Both the position numbers and the translations under genes were made by a program. The notes beneath the pieces are model-generated. The model was not told the origin of the DNA. It saw only the letters and a list, made by a program, of their open reading frames with translations, and searched no databases. Below are positions 35,720-45,538 of a stretch of DNA of 64,000 nucleotides, piece after piece (the stretch's first letter is position 1; each line of letters begins with the position of its first letter). Origin of the DNA: Massilia yuzhufengensis (GTDB lineage Bacteria > Pseudomonadota > Gammaproteobacteria > Burkholderiales > Burkholderiaceae_D); contig NZ_FOLD01000026.1 of the NCBI RefSeq assembly GCF_900112225.1, forward strand, positions 21,339-85,338, in the 5' to 3' direction.

Positions 35720-37426
35720 ATGTCTACTGCAACCACCGAAGCAACCGGTATGGAAAGCTTTGCCGCCCTGTTTGAAGAATCGCTGTCGCGTCAAGACATG
35801 CGTTCGGGCGAAGTCATTTCCGCTGAAGTCGTCCGCCTGGATCACAACTTCGTGATCGTCAACGCGGGCCTGAAGTCGGAAGCTTTCATCCCAATCGAAG
35901 AATTCAAGAATGACCAGGGCGAGCTGGAAGTCGCAGTTGGCGACTTCGTCTCCGTGGCCATCGAATCGCTGGAAAACGGTTTCGGCGATACCATCCTGTC
36001 GCGCGACAAGGCCAAGCGCCTGGCTTCGTGGCTGGCACTGGAAAAAGCAATGGAATCGGGCGAGATCGTCACCGGTACCGTCAACGGTAAAGTCAAAGGC
36101 GGCCTGACCGTCCTGACCAACGGCATCCGCGCATTCCTGCCGGGTTCGCTGGTTGACACCCGTCCAGTCAAGGACACCACCCCGTTCGAAGGCAAGACCC
36201 TCGAATTCAAGGTCATCAAGCTGGACCGCAAGCGTAACAACGTGGTGCTGTCGCGCCGCGCTGTCATCGAAGCTTCGATGGGCGAAGAGCGCCAGAAGCT
36301 GATGGAAACGCTGAAAGAAGGCACGGTCGTGACCGGCGTCGTCAAGAACATCACCGACTACGGCGCGTTCGTGGACCTGGGTGGCATCGACGGCCTGCTG
36401 CACATCACCGACCTGGCATGGCGTCGTGTGCGTCACCCGTCGGAAGTGCTGTCGGTTGGCCAAGAGATCACCGCCAAGGTCCTCAAGTACGATCAGGAAA
36501 AGAACCGCGTCTCGCTGGGTGTCAAGCAGCTGGGCGACGATCCTTGGACCGGTCTGTCGCGTCGTTACCCACAAGGCACCCGCCTGTTCGGTAAAGTCAC
36601 GAACCTCACCGACTACGGCGCGTTCGTCGAAGTCGAGCAGGGTATCGAAGGCCTGGTCCACGTGTCGGAAATGGACTGGACCAACAAGAACGTGGCGCCA
36701 AACAAAGTTGTCCAGCTGGGCGACGAAGTGGAAGTCATGGTCCTGGAAATCGACGAAGAGCGTCGCCGTATCTCGCTGGGCATGAAGCAGTGCAAAGCGA
36801 ACCCATGGGACGACTTCGGCATGACCCACAAGAAGGGCGATAAAGTCCGTGGTTCGATCAAGTCGATCACCGACTTCGGCGTCTTCATCGGCCTGCCAGG
36901 CAACATCGATGGCCTGGTCCACCTGTCGGACCTGTCGTGGACCGAAGCCGGCGAAGAAGCCGTGCGTCGCTTCAAGAAGGGCGACGAGCTGGAAGCCGTG
37001 GTCCTGGCAATCGACGTCGAGCGCGAGCGTGTTTCGCTGGGCGTGAAGCAGCTCGAAGGCGACCCGTTCAACAACTTCTCGTCGCTGAACGACAAGGGCA
37101 CCCTGGTCACCGGCACCGTGAAATCGGTTGAGCCAAAAGGCGCCGTGATCGCCCTGAGCGAAGAAGTCGAAGGCTACCTGCGCGCTTCGGAAATCTCGCG
37201 TGACCGCGTGGAAGACGCTGGCACCCACCTGAAAGTGGGCGACAAGGTCGAAGCTCTGGTCATCAACATCGATCGCAAGGCTCGCAGCATCCAGCTGTCG
37301 ATCAAGGCGAAAGACAATGTCGAGACCCAGGAAGCGATGCAGAAACTGTCGTCGGACAACAGCGCAGCGACCGGCACCACCAGCCTGGGCGCCCTGCTGA
37401 AAGCCAAGTTCGACAACAAGAACTAA
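35720..37426 (+). CDS. rpsA: 30S ribosomal protein S1
   Basis: 568 aa with six S1 OB-fold repeats (starts near residues 30, 115, 200, 285, 372 and 459; for example ITDYGAFVDLGGIDGLLHI, LTDYGAFVEVEQGIEGLVHV). S1 binds mRNA leaders on the 30S subunit and unfolds them. The third codon positions carry more T and A than the neighbours, as expected for a highly expressed gene. The ATG at 35720 has no Shine-Dalgarno (AATAAACTTTT precedes it), which fits S1-dependent autoregulation known in E. coli. A second Met at residue 10 exists. Confidence 0.97.
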   Translation: MSTATTEATGMESFAALFEESLSRQDMRSGEVISAEVVRLDHNFVIVNAGLKSEAFIPIEEFKNDQGELEVAVGDFVSVAIESLENGFGDTILSRDKAKRLASWLALEKAMESGEIVTGTVNGKVKGGLTVLTNGIRAFLPGSLVDTRPVKDTTPFEGKTLEFKVIKLDRKRNNVVLSRRAVIEASMGEERQKLMETLKEGTVVTGVVKNITDYGAFVDLGGIDGLLHITDLAWRRVRHPSEVLSVGQEITAKVLKYDQEKNRVSLGVKQLGDDPWTGLSRRYPQGTRLFGKVTNLTDYGAFVEVEQGIEGLVHVSEMDWTNKNVAPNKVVQLGDEVEVMVLEIDEERRRISLGMKQCKANPWDDFGMTHKKGDKVRGSIKSITDFGVFIGLPGNIDGLVHLSDLSWTEAGEEAVRRFKKGDELEAVVLAIDVERERVSLGVKQLEGDPFNNFSSLNDKGTLVTGTVKSVEPKGAVIALSEEVEGYLRASEISRDRVEDAGTHLKVGDKVEALVINIDRKARSIQLSIKAKDNVETQEAMQKLSSDNSAATGTTSLGALLKAKFDNKN

Positions 37427-37445
37427 GACCTCCTGAGGCGACCAG

Positions 37446-37751
37446 ATGACCAAGTCCGAGCTGATCAACCGACTGGCTGAGCGTTATTCCCAGCTGGTCG
37501 CGAAAGACGCGGAATTCGCTGTCAAGACCATCCTCGATGCGATGACCAACGCCCTGGCGACCGGGCAACGCATCGAGATCCGCGGTTTCGGCAGCTTCGC
37601 GCTGAACAGCCGGCCCCCGCGCATCGGCCGCAACCCGAAGTCCGGCGACAAGGTGATGGTGCCCGAAAAACGGGTGCCTCACTTCAAGCCAGGCAAGCAG
37701 TTGCGCGAGCGGGTGGACGCAATGGTCGGGCAACCGATTATTGAAGACTGA
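37446..37751 (+). CDS. ihfB: Integration host factor subunit beta
   Basis: 101 aa. HU/IHF fold: MTKSELINRLAERYSQLVAKD, the beta-arm GRNPKSGDKVMVPEK with the intercalating Pro in RNPKSG, and C-terminal KPGKQLRERV. IHF bends DNA sharply and acts in transcription, replication and recombination. GAGGCGACC lies before the ATG. The order rpsA-ihfB (19 bases apart) is conserved in proteobacteria. A strong terminator follows. Confidence 0.97.
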   Translation: MTKSELINRLAERYSQLVAKDAEFAVKTILDAMTNALATGQRIEIRGFGSFALNSRPPRIGRNPKSGDKVMVPEKRVPHFKPGKQLRERVDAMVGQPIIED

Positions 37752-37777
37752 AGTCGTCTGCGTTGTGCAGGCAAAAG

Positions 37778-37808
37778 CGGCGTCTCCTTGGAGATGCCGT
37801 TTTTTTTT
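37778..37808 (+). terminator. ihfB terminator
   Basis: Arms CGGCGTCTCC (37778-37787) and GGAGATGCCG (37790-37799), with one wobble pair, followed by nine Ts. Confidence 0.9.
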
Positions 37809-37828
37809 GAGCTTAGTGGTTTGCATGT

Positions 37829-37920
37829 GAAATTGGGTTCCGGCCTGCGCCGGAACGACGGTCTTTGGGCTAAAGATAAACTCAAACAACGTCGTTCCGG
37901 CGAAGGCCGGAACCCAAGTT
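37829..37920. repeat. REP-like palindrome pair
   Basis: Copies at 37829-37866 (AAATTGGGTTCCGGCCTGCG, then CCGGAACGACGGTCTTT) and 37887-37920 (ACGTCGTTCCGGCGAAGGCC, then GGAACCCAAGTT), head to head, between ihfB and lapA. Confidence 0.85.
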
Positions 37921-38039
37921 AGTTGCACCGCGTTAGCTTAACCGTGCACCCCAACCGCCCAGCACCCACACGCCTTTTGAAATATCATGTTGAATATGCG
38001 ACACTTCGCCTTTCTGCACTCAACCAGCGGGCCCTGCTG

Positions 38040-38354
38040 ATGAAATTTGTTTCGACGATTGCCGGCATCATCCTCTTCATCCTGTTCTTCGGCTTCGCCC
38101 TGAAGAACACCCAGGAAGTCGACCTGCATTTCTTCCTGAATTACGAACTGCGCGGACCCCTCGTGCTGATGCTGCTGGCCTTTTTCATCGCCGGCGCCGC
38201 ACTGGGTATCCTGGCGCTGACGCCGACCGTGTTCCGCCAGCGCCGCCAGACCTCGCAGCACAAGAACACCATCCAGGCCCTGCAGAGCGCCGCCGGTACC
38301 GGCACGGCCCCGCCGGCCCCGGATGCCGTGAACCCGGCGCCCAAGCTGTCCTGA
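38040..38354 (+). CDS. lapA: LapA family inner-membrane protein
   Basis: 104 aa from ATG 38040 (MKFVSTIAGIILFILFFGFALKN). Two membrane helices (residues ~4-20 and 41-62) separated by NTQEVDLHFFLNYELRGPL are the DUF1049/LapA pattern. The Ala/Pro-rich cytoplasmic tail is not conserved. LapA partners LapB in regulating LPS synthesis through FtsH/LpxC. It is 19 bases upstream of lapB. Confidence 0.88.
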   Translation: MKFVSTIAGIILFILFFGFALKNTQEVDLHFFLNYELRGPLVLMLLAFFIAGAALGILALTPTVFRQRRQTSQHKNTIQALQSAAGTGTAPPAPDAVNPAPKLS

Positions 38355-38373
38355 GCGCCCTACAGAAGAACAC

Positions 38374-39549
38374 ATGGAATTCGAAATCTGGATGCTGCTT
38401 GGCATCCCCTTCTTTTTCGGCCTGGGCTGGATCGCCGCCCGCGTCGACATCAATGAACTGGTCTCGGAATCGCGCTCGCTGCCGCGCGGTTACTTCAAGG
38501 GCCTGAACTACCTGCTCAACGACCAGCCGGACAAGGCCATCGATTCCTTCATCGAGATCGTCAAGCTCGATCCGGAATCGGCCGACATGCACTTCGCGCT
38601 GGGCAACCTGTTCCGCCGCCGCGGCGAGACCGAGCGCGCGATCCGGGTGCACCAGAACTTGCTGGCGCGCCCGGACCTGCCGTCCGAACAGAAGGCCCAC
38701 GCCCAGTACGAACTCGGCATGGACTACCTGAAGGCCGGCCTGCTCGACCGCGCCGAGGAAACGTTTAATTTGCTGGTCGATACCTCCTACGCCGTGCAGG
38801 CGCGCAAGGCGCTGCTGGAAATCTACCAGCGTGAAAAAGAATGGCGCCGCGCGATCGACGTCGCCGCCGGCCTGCAGGAATCGGGCGCCGGCGCGCGCCA
38901 GAAGGAAATTGCTCAGTTCTATTGCGAACTGGCGCAGGACGCCCTGGTGCACCTGCAGCCGTCCGACGCCATGCAACTGCTCGACAAGGCCCTGCTGGCC
39001 GACCGTTCCAGCGTGCGCGCCACCATCCTGACCGGCGACGCGCTGCTGGCCCAGGGCGACACCGAAGGCGCCCTGAACACCTGGCGCCGCGTCGAGCACC
39101 AGAGCGTGCCCCATGTGGCGCTGGTGGCGGCCCGCCTGATGGACGGCTACCGCAAGGTGGGGCGGCCGCAGGAAGGCGTCAACCTGCTGCGCGCCTACCT
39201 GGCCGAAGCCTCGTCGATCGACCTGATCGAGGTGGTATTCAAGGCCGTCATCGAACTCGATGGCGTGGAAGCGGCCAAACAATTGGTGATCGACGAGCTG
39301 CGCCGCAATCCGACCCTGCTGGGCCTGGATAAACTGCTCGAAGCGCGCCTGATGGACGCCCCGGCCCATGTCTGGGAAGAGCTGACCATGGTGAAAAACC
39401 TGGTGCAGCGCTACACCCAGAAGCTGGCGCGCTACCAGTGCAGCCACTGCGGCTTCAAGGCGCGCCAGTTCTACTGGCAATGCCCGGGCTGCAGCCGCTG
39501 GGAAACCTACCCGCCGCGCCGCACCGAAGAACTGAATGTGATGAACTGA
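38374..39549 (+). CDS. lapB: LPS assembly protein LapB
   Basis: 391 aa. An N-terminal membrane anchor (MLLGIPFFFGLGWIAARVD, residues ~5-22), nine or so TPR repeats, and a C-terminal rubredoxin-type zinc ribbon with two CXXC knuckles (CSHCGFKA and CPGCSRW, about 351-371). LapB (YciM) directs LpxC to FtsH and so limits LPS synthesis. Its stop overlaps the start of hldA (TGATG). Confidence 0.93.
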   Translation: MEFEIWMLLGIPFFFGLGWIAARVDINELVSESRSLPRGYFKGLNYLLNDQPDKAIDSFIEIVKLDPESADMHFALGNLFRRRGETERAIRVHQNLLARPDLPSEQKAHAQYELGMDYLKAGLLDRAEETFNLLVDTSYAVQARKALLEIYQREKEWRRAIDVAAGLQESGAGARQKEIAQFYCELAQDALVHLQPSDAMQLLDKALLADRSSVRATILTGDALLAQGDTEGALNTWRRVEHQSVPHVALVAARLMDGYRKVGRPQEGVNLLRAYLAEASSIDLIEVVFKAVIELDGVEAAKQLVIDELRRNPTLLGLDKLLEARLMDAPAHVWEELTMVKNLVQRYTQKLARYQCSHCGFKARQFYWQCPGCSRWETYPPRRTEELNVMN

Positions 39550-40526
39550 TGACCGATCCGATCCCGAGCCGCCTGCTGGCGGCAGACAGCTTCCGCCGCG
39601 CCGCGGCCCCGGAACTTTCCACCGTGCGCCTGCTCGTGGTGGGCGACGTCATGCTCGACCGCTACTGGTTCGGCGACGTCTCGCGCATCTCGCCGGAAGC
39701 GCCGGTGCCGGTGGTGCGCATCGAGCGCCGCGAAGAGCGGCTGGGCGGCGCGGCCAACGTGGCGCGCAATGCCGCGGCCCTTGGCGCCCACACGGGCCTG
39801 CTGGGCGTGACCGGCAGCGACGAGGCCGGCGACGAGGTCGAGAAGCTGCTGCGCGGCGCCGCCATCCACAGCTACATGAAACGCGACGATGCGATCTCCA
39901 CCATCATCAAGCTGCGCGTCATCGGCCGCCAGCAGCAGATGGTGCGCATCGACTTCGAGGACGCGCCCACCGAGACCGTGTTGCGGGACAAGCTCGACCA
40001 GTTCAAGGCGCTGCTGCCCGATTACGACGTCGTCATCCTGTCCGACTACAACAAGGGCGCGCTGGTGAACGTGGCCGAGATGGTCCGGTCGGCCCGCGCG
40101 GCCGGCAAGATCGTGCTGGTCGACCCGAAGGGCGACGACTTTTCGCCCTACCAGGGCGCCACCATCCTGACCCCGAACCGCTCGGAACTGCAGCGCGTCG
40201 TCGGTGGCTGGAAGACCGAGGAGCAATTGACCGAAAAGGCCCAGCGCCTGCGCGTCGAGCTCGGGCTGGACGCGCTGCTGCTGACGCGCTCGGAAGAGGG
40301 CATGAGCCTGTACAGCAAGGATGAGGTGCTGCACGTCCACGCCGAGGCGCGCGAGGTGTTCGACGTGTCCGGCGCGGGCGACACCGTCATCGCCACCCTG
40401 GCCGCGATGCTGGGCGCCGGCGCCCCGCTGGACGAAGCGCTGGCCACGGCCAACCGCGCAGGCGGCATCGTGGTGGGCAAGCTGGGCACGGCAACCGTGA
40501 CCCGCGAGGAATTGTTCCCGGGTTGA
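39549..40526 (+). CDS. hldA: D-glycero-beta-D-manno-heptose-7-phosphate kinase (HldA-type)
   Basis: 325 aa, a PfkB/ribokinase-type kinase with N-terminal VVGDVMLDRYWFGDVSRISPEAPVPV, the GGAANVARNAAALG substrate region and C-terminal DVSGAGDTVIA anion hole. It phosphorylates heptose-7-phosphate for LPS inner core. The nucleotidyltransferase half found in bifunctional HldE is absent, so a separate hldC/rfaE2 is expected elsewhere. It is translationally coupled to lapB. Confidence 0.92.
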   Translation: MTDPIPSRLLAADSFRRAAAPELSTVRLLVVGDVMLDRYWFGDVSRISPEAPVPVVRIERREERLGGAANVARNAAALGAHTGLLGVTGSDEAGDEVEKLLRGAAIHSYMKRDDAISTIIKLRVIGRQQQMVRIDFEDAPTETVLRDKLDQFKALLPDYDVVILSDYNKGALVNVAEMVRSARAAGKIVLVDPKGDDFSPYQGATILTPNRSELQRVVGGWKTEEQLTEKAQRLRVELGLDALLLTRSEEGMSLYSKDEVLHVHAEAREVFDVSGAGDTVIATLAAMLGAGAPLDEALATANRAGGIVVGKLGTATVTREELFPG

Positions 40527-40628
40527 TCTGGCTCAAGCCGGCCTCGTCAACGACGGCCCGGCAGCTTCGTTAGGGCATGGTGGATGGCGTCGCTGTCCAT
40601 CATGCGAAAACCAACGGAGAAAAACCAC

Positions 40629-40991
40629 ATGATCAAGAAACTGATGCTTGCTGTTGCCGCACTGGCCGCTTCGACCAGCCTTGCCTTCGCCCAGGTGGAC
40701 GTGAACAAGGCCGATGCGGCCGCGCTGGACGGCGTCAAGGGCGTCGGCCCGAGCATGTCGAAGATGATCCTGGACGAGCGCGCCAAGGGCGAGTTCAAGG
40801 ACTGGGCCGATTTCCAGCAGCGGGTCAAGGGCGTGGGCGACAAGAAGGCCATGAAGCTGTCCGAGGCCGGCCTGCAGGTCAACGGCAAGGCCAAGGAAGG
40901 CACGGCCGCCAAGCCTGCCGGCGCCAAGGCCGAGAAGACGTCGGCCAAGGCGGATGCGAAGGCCAAGCCGGCTGAGCAGAAGGGAATGTAA
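40629..40991 (+). CDS. ComEA-like helix-hairpin-helix exported protein
   Basis: 120 aa from ATG 40629, preceded by AACGGAG. Signal peptide residues ~1-20 (ASTSLAFA-Q). A short ComEA-type double helix-hairpin-helix domain follows (VDVNKADAAALDGVKGVGPS, then FQQRVKGVGDKKAMKL), then a Lys/Ala-rich tail. In naturally competent bacteria ComEA binds incoming DNA in the periplasm. The tail and the missing membrane anchor fit the soluble proteobacterial type. It has its own terminator. Confidence 0.82.
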   Translation: MIKKLMLAVAALAASTSLAFAQVDVNKADAAALDGVKGVGPSMSKMILDERAKGEFKDWADFQQRVKGVGDKKAMKLSEAGLQVNGKAKEGTAAKPAGAKAEKTSAKADAKAKPAEQKGM

Positions 40992-41000
40992 TTGGCTAAA

Positions 41001-41024
41001 GAAACCCGCGGCAACGCGGGTTTC
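41001..41024 (+). terminator. Terminator after comEA-like gene
   Basis: GAAACCCGCG (41001-41010), GCAA loop, CGCGGGTTTC (41015-41024). Confidence 0.75.
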
Positions 41025-41239
41025 GCCGCCTGCGGCCTCCAATGCTTGGCCATGCAATCAAAAACATGCGATTCGTCCCGGCACTGAACCACATTCCACC
41101 GCCAAGCTTGGCGTCAATCCAATAATTAATGACGATTTTGACGGTTCGTATTGATTGTCGTGCTATAGTCGTGTAATTGCCATTGGGCAACTGCCAGCGC
41201 TAGATGTGTGCTGGCTTGCCCGACCTTACCAGCCCAGAC

Positions 41240-42862
41240 ATGACCAAACCTTCCCTCACCATCGGCGCCCGCCTTGCTATCGGTTATGGCGCAGTATTCC
41301 TCCTGATGATCATCCTGACGGGCCTGGCGATCAGCCGGGTCGGCCAGATCGACCGCACGCTGAATCACATCAACGACGTCAACAATGTCAAACAGCGCTA
41401 CGCGATCAACTTTCGTGGCAGCGTACATGACCGCGCGATTGCCCTGCGCGACGTCGTGCTCGCGTCCGATCCGGCCGCGGCAACCGTCGCCATCGAGCTG
41501 ATCAAGACGCTCGACGACAACTACGCTCGCTCGGCCGCACCGATGGACGCGCTGTTCGCGCAGCTGCAAGATGTTCCGGCAGCCGAGAAAGAAGCGCTCG
41601 CCGCGATCAAGGACCAGGAGCAGCGCACCAAGCCGCTGATCGACCGCGTGGTCGCCCTGCATGCGGCAGGGCAGGCAGCGGACGCGGGCACCCTGCTGGC
41701 ACAGCAGGCGGGGCCCGCCTTCGTCGGCTGGCTCGCCAGCATCAATCGTTTCATCGACTTGCAGGAAAAGCTGAACAACGAGGAGGCGGCCGCCGCCCGC
41801 GATGTCGCTTCCGGATTCTTCGGCTGGATGACCTTGCTTTGCCTGGGTGCGATCGCGGCCGGCGCGCTGGGCGCCTGGTATATCGCGCGCGGCCTGCTGC
41901 GCCAGCTCGGCGGCCAGCCCGAGTATGCCGCCGCGATTGCCGGCGCCATCGCGGCAGGCGACCTTGGCATCAAGATCGATACTGCGCCGGACGACCGCAG
42001 CAGCCTGCTGTACGCCATGAAGGGCATGCGTGACAGCCTGGTCGGCATCGTGCAGCAGGTACGCAACGGCACGTTGAGCATTGCCAGCGTGTCGACCGAG
42101 ATCGCGAACGGCAACCGCGACCTGTCCGGCCGTACCGAACGCCAGGCCGGCACGCTCGAAGCGACCGCCGCCTCGGTCGAGCAGCTCACCGGCACCGTGC
42201 GTCAGAATGCCGACAATGCGCGCCAGGCCAATGCGCTGGCCGAGTCGGCCTCCGAAGTGGCCCTGCGCGGGGGCGCCGTCGTGGCCCAGGTAGTGGAAAC
42301 GATGGCCTCGATCAATGCCTCGTCCAAGAAGATCGTGGACATCATCGGCGTCATCGACGGCATTGCCTTCCAGACCAATATCCTTGCGCTCAATGCCGCC
42401 GTGGAAGCGGCGCGGGCTGGCGAACAGGGCCGTGGTTTTGCTGTCGTGGCAACCGAAGTGCGCAACCTGGCGCAGCGCTCGGCCGCCGCCGCGAAAGAGA
42501 TCAAGGAACTGATCGGCAGCTCGGTCGAGCGCGTCGACGCAGGTGCGCGCCTGGTGGACGAGGCCGGCACGACGATGGATGACATCGTCGTGTCGGTGCG
42601 CCGCGTCACCGACATCATGGGCGAGATCACGCATGCCAGCGCCGAGCAGAGCGCTGGAATCGGCCAGGTCAACGACGCGATCGGCCAGATGGACGACGCC
42701 ACGCGCCAGAACGCGGTACTGGTGCAGGAAGCCAGCGCGGCCGCAGCCTCGCTCGAGGCGGAAGCCGACCGGCTGGCGCGCGTCGTGGGCGTGTTCCGGC
42801 TCGACGCCGTCAGTCCGCGCAGCGTGGAGCCGAAGTCGCGACTGGCGCTGTCCACGCATTGA
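41240..42862 (+). CDS. Methyl-accepting chemotaxis protein
   Basis: 540 aa from ATG 41240 (MTKPSLTIGARLAIGYGAVF). TM1 at residues ~12-32, a periplasmic four-helix-bundle sensor (~33-193), TM2 (~194-217), a HAMP-like segment, and a cytoplasmic signalling domain with the conserved hairpin tip IAFQTNILALNAAVEAARAGEQGRGFAVVA. It senses ligands and controls CheA. The C-terminus lacks a CheR/CheB-tethering pentapeptide. It is a single gene without che partners; it separates the hldA and cysM blocks. Confidence 0.93.
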   Translation: MTKPSLTIGARLAIGYGAVFLLMIILTGLAISRVGQIDRTLNHINDVNNVKQRYAINFRGSVHDRAIALRDVVLASDPAAATVAIELIKTLDDNYARSAAPMDALFAQLQDVPAAEKEALAAIKDQEQRTKPLIDRVVALHAAGQAADAGTLLAQQAGPAFVGWLASINRFIDLQEKLNNEEAAAARDVASGFFGWMTLLCLGAIAAGALGAWYIARGLLRQLGGQPEYAAAIAGAIAAGDLGIKIDTAPDDRSSLLYAMKGMRDSLVGIVQQVRNGTLSIASVSTEIANGNRDLSGRTERQAGTLEATAASVEQLTGTVRQNADNARQANALAESASEVALRGGAVVAQVVETMASINASSKKIVDIIGVIDGIAFQTNILALNAAVEAARAGEQGRGFAVVATEVRNLAQRSAAAAKEIKELIGSSVERVDAGARLVDEAGTTMDDIVVSVRRVTDIMGEITHASAEQSAGIGQVNDAIGQMDDATRQNAVLVQEASAAAASLEAEADRLARVVGVFRLDAVSPRSVEPKSRLALSTH

Positions 42863-43000
42863 CGCGGGCGGGGCAGGGCGGCAGGCCAGTGTCGCCACCC
42901 CTGCCTTGCTCCGTTTGCCCCGCGTGTATTGACTGACACCAAGCAGTTCGCATGAGAAGATGTGCATGTCATCATGCACACCACAACCAGAAAGGTACTC

Positions 43001-44380
43001 ATGCCTCACGCACGTATTTCCCCACGCCTGCTTGCCGCGTTGCTGGCCCTCGCCGCGGGTTCGGCCGCCGCCCAGGGCACCCCAGCCTCCCCGGACATCA
43101 AGCGCCAGCAGCCGCAGATCAACAAGATCGTGGCCGAAGTCTCGCCCAAGCGTATCGAAGCCTACGTGGCCAAGCTGGTCGGCTTCGGCACCCGCCACAC
43201 GATGTCGGAAACCGAATCCGACACGCGCGGCATCGGCGCGGCGCGGCGCTGGATCAAGAGCGAGCTGGAACGTTGCGGCGCCGGCACCGCGCTGCAGGTG
43301 GCCTTCGACAGCCACGTCGCCCCGGTGTCGGCGCGCATCTCGCGACCCACCGAGATCGTCAACGTGGTCGCCACGCTGCCGGGCACGCAGGACGCGGCGA
43401 AAGACCGCCTGTACGTGGTCAGCGGCCACTACGATTCGCGCGTGTCCGACGTGATGAACTACACCGCCGACGCGCCCGGCGCCAACGACGATGCCTCGGG
43501 CACGGCGGCCGTGATGGAACTGGCCTGCGTGATGGCCAAGTACAAGTTCGATGCGACCCTGGTGTTCATGACGGTCGCCGCCGAAGAGCAGGGCCTGCTG
43601 GGCGCGCGCCACTGGGCAGAACAGGCGCGCAAGAACAACCTGAACGTGGCCGGCATGTTCACCAACGACATCATCGGCAGCTCGACTGCCGACAATGGCA
43701 AGGTGGATAACAAGCAGGTGCGCCTGTTCTCGCAGAGCGTACCGGCCACCAGGGAAATGAGCGACGCCGTGCGCCAGCTGGTCGCCACCGGCGGCGACAG
43801 CGATTCGCTGTCGCGCCAGCTGGCCCGCCACACCAAGGAACAGGGCGAGCGCTATGTCAAAGGCTTCAAGGTCTCGGTGATCCACCGCTCCGACCGCTAC
43901 CTGCGCGGCGGCGACCACATGCCTTTCCTGGAGCAGGGCTACGCGGCACTGCGCTTTACCGAGCCGGCCGAGGATTTCTCGCACCAGCACCAGGACCTGC
44001 GTACCGAAAATGGCAAGGTATACGGCGACCTAATCAAGTTCAATGACTACGACTACATCGCCAAGGTGGCGCGCGTGAACGGCGCGGCGCTGGCTTCGCT
44101 GGCGCTGGCGCCGGCGGCGCCGCAGGGTGTCAAGCTGCGCACCGACAAGCTGACCAACGATTCCACGCTGGTGTGGCAAGCCAACCCGGAGCCGGACGTC
44201 GCGGGTTACCGCATCGTCTGGCGCGAGACCACCGCCTCGTTCTGGCAAGGCGCCAAGTGGGTCGGCAACGTGCAGGAAGCAACGCTGGACATGTCGAAGG
44301 ACAATGTGTTTTTCGGCGTGCAGGCGGTCGACAAGGACGGCAACGTCAGTGTCGCCACCTACCCGATGCCGCAGCGCTGA
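43001..44380 (+). CDS. M28 family zinc peptidase, exported
   Basis: 459 aa from ATG 43001 (MPHARISPRLLAALL), chosen because AAAGG lies upstream and it begins the signal peptide (cleavage near GSAAA-Q). The M28 domain has SGHYDSR (zinc His), PGANDDASGTAAVMELA (bridging Asp) and AAEEQGLLGARH (catalytic Glu pair); the last zinc His lies in FSHQHQDLRT. The C-terminal ~90 residues form a fibronectin-III-like domain (STLVWQANPEPDVAGYRIVW). The family holds aminopeptidases of the Aap/PaAP type. Confidence 0.88.
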   Translation: MPHARISPRLLAALLALAAGSAAAQGTPASPDIKRQQPQINKIVAEVSPKRIEAYVAKLVGFGTRHTMSETESDTRGIGAARRWIKSELERCGAGTALQVAFDSHVAPVSARISRPTEIVNVVATLPGTQDAAKDRLYVVSGHYDSRVSDVMNYTADAPGANDDASGTAAVMELACVMAKYKFDATLVFMTVAAEEQGLLGARHWAEQARKNNLNVAGMFTNDIIGSSTADNGKVDNKQVRLFSQSVPATREMSDAVRQLVATGGDSDSLSRQLARHTKEQGERYVKGFKVSVIHRSDRYLRGGDHMPFLEQGYAALRFTEPAEDFSHQHQDLRTENGKVYGDLIKFNDYDYIAKVARVNGAALASLALAPAAPQGVKLRTDKLTNDSTLVWQANPEPDVAGYRIVWRETTASFWQGAKWVGNVQEATLDMSKDNVFFGVQAVDKDGNVSVATYPMPQR

Positions 44381-44478
44381 CCCGCAGCAGGGGGCGGCCG
44401 GCTCTGGAGGCCGCCCTCGTACGCCACCTTGCTGTCCGGATTAGAATAGCGGTTTAGGAAATCGCGAGAAAGCAAGGA

Positions 44479-45381
44479 ATGGCTTACAAGACCATCGAAG
44501 ACACGATCGGCAATACCCCGCTGGTGCGCCTGGTGCGCCTGCCCGGTGCGGACGCGGCTGCGCGCAACAACATCATCCTGGGCAAGCTCGAAGGCAATAA
44601 CCCGGCCGGCTCGGTGAAAGACCGCGCCGCCATGTCGATGCTGCGCGGCGCCGAAGAGCGCGGCCAGATCAAGCCGGGCGACACCCTGATCGAAGCGACC
44701 AGCGGCAATACCGGCATCGCCCTGGCGATGGCCGCCGCCATCCGCGGCTACAAGATGGTGCTCCTGATGCCAGACAACCTGTCGGTCGAGCGCCGCCAGA
44801 GCATGGCCGCCTACGGCGCCCAGATCATCCTCACGCCGAAGTCGGGCGGCATGGAATACGCGCGCGACATGGCCGAGCAGATGCAGAAGAATGGCGAAGG
44901 CATCATCCTCGACCAGTTCGGCAACCAGGACAATCCGCGCGCCCACTACGACACCACGGGCCCGGAAATCTGGCGCGACACCGAAGGCCGCGTCACCCAT
45001 TTCGTGAGCGCGATGGGCACCACCGGCACCATCATGGGCGTGTCGCACTACCTGAAGGAACAGAACGAGGCCATCCGCATCATCGGCGCCCAGCCGGAAG
45101 AAGGCTCGTCGATTCCCGGCATCCGCAAGTGGCCGGAAGCGTATTTGCCGAAGATCTATGACCGTGCGCGCGTGGACCAGGTCGAAGCCGTGAGCCAGGC
45201 CGCGGCCGAGCAGATGGCGCGCCGGCTGGCAGCGGAAGAGGGCATCTTCTGCGGCATCTCGGCGGCGGGCGCCTGCGAAGTGGCGCTGCGCGTTTCGCAG
45301 ACGGTCGAAAACGCCACCATCGTGTTCGTGGTGTGCGACCGCGGCGACCGCTACCTGTCGACGGGCGTATTCCCTGCTTGA
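44479..45381 (+). CDS. cysM: Cysteine synthase B
   Basis: 300 aa. N-terminal TIEDTIGNTPLVRL, PLP lysine K47 in NNPAGSVKDRAA, the SGNTGIALAMAAA phosphate/substrate loop, and a C-terminal RGDRYLSTGVF. CysM makes cysteine from O-acetylserine with sulfide or thiosulfate. In related genomes it lies close to hldA; here the comEA-like, mcp and M28 genes stand between. A bidirectional terminator follows. Confidence 0.95.
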   Translation: MAYKTIEDTIGNTPLVRLVRLPGADAAARNNIILGKLEGNNPAGSVKDRAAMSMLRGAEERGQIKPGDTLIEATSGNTGIALAMAAAIRGYKMVLLMPDNLSVERRQSMAAYGAQIILTPKSGGMEYARDMAEQMQKNGEGIILDQFGNQDNPRAHYDTTGPEIWRDTEGRVTHFVSAMGTTGTIMGVSHYLKEQNEAIRIIGAQPEEGSSIPGIRKWPEAYLPKIYDRARVDQVEAVSQAAAEQMARRLAAEEGIFCGISAAGACEVALRVSQTVENATIVFVVCDRGDRYLSTGVFPA

Positions 45382-45400
45382 GCGCATGATGCGGCCAACA

Positions 45401-45428
45401 AAAAAGCCATCCTGACGGATGGCTTTTT
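45401..45428. terminator. Bidirectional terminator, cysM / HTH gene
   Basis: AAAAAGCCATCC (45401-45412), TGAC loop, GGATGGCTTTTTT. A-rich on the left and T-rich on the right, between convergent genes. Confidence 0.88.
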
Positions 45429-45538
45429 TACTTTAGCAATTCCATATGGCTGGCCACGCGGCCGCTTGACGCCGGCCGCGGCATGGAAGGACCCGGTTGC
45501 AAGGGCCGGGCTGGAACGGCGCCTTGCGCCGGACCGGA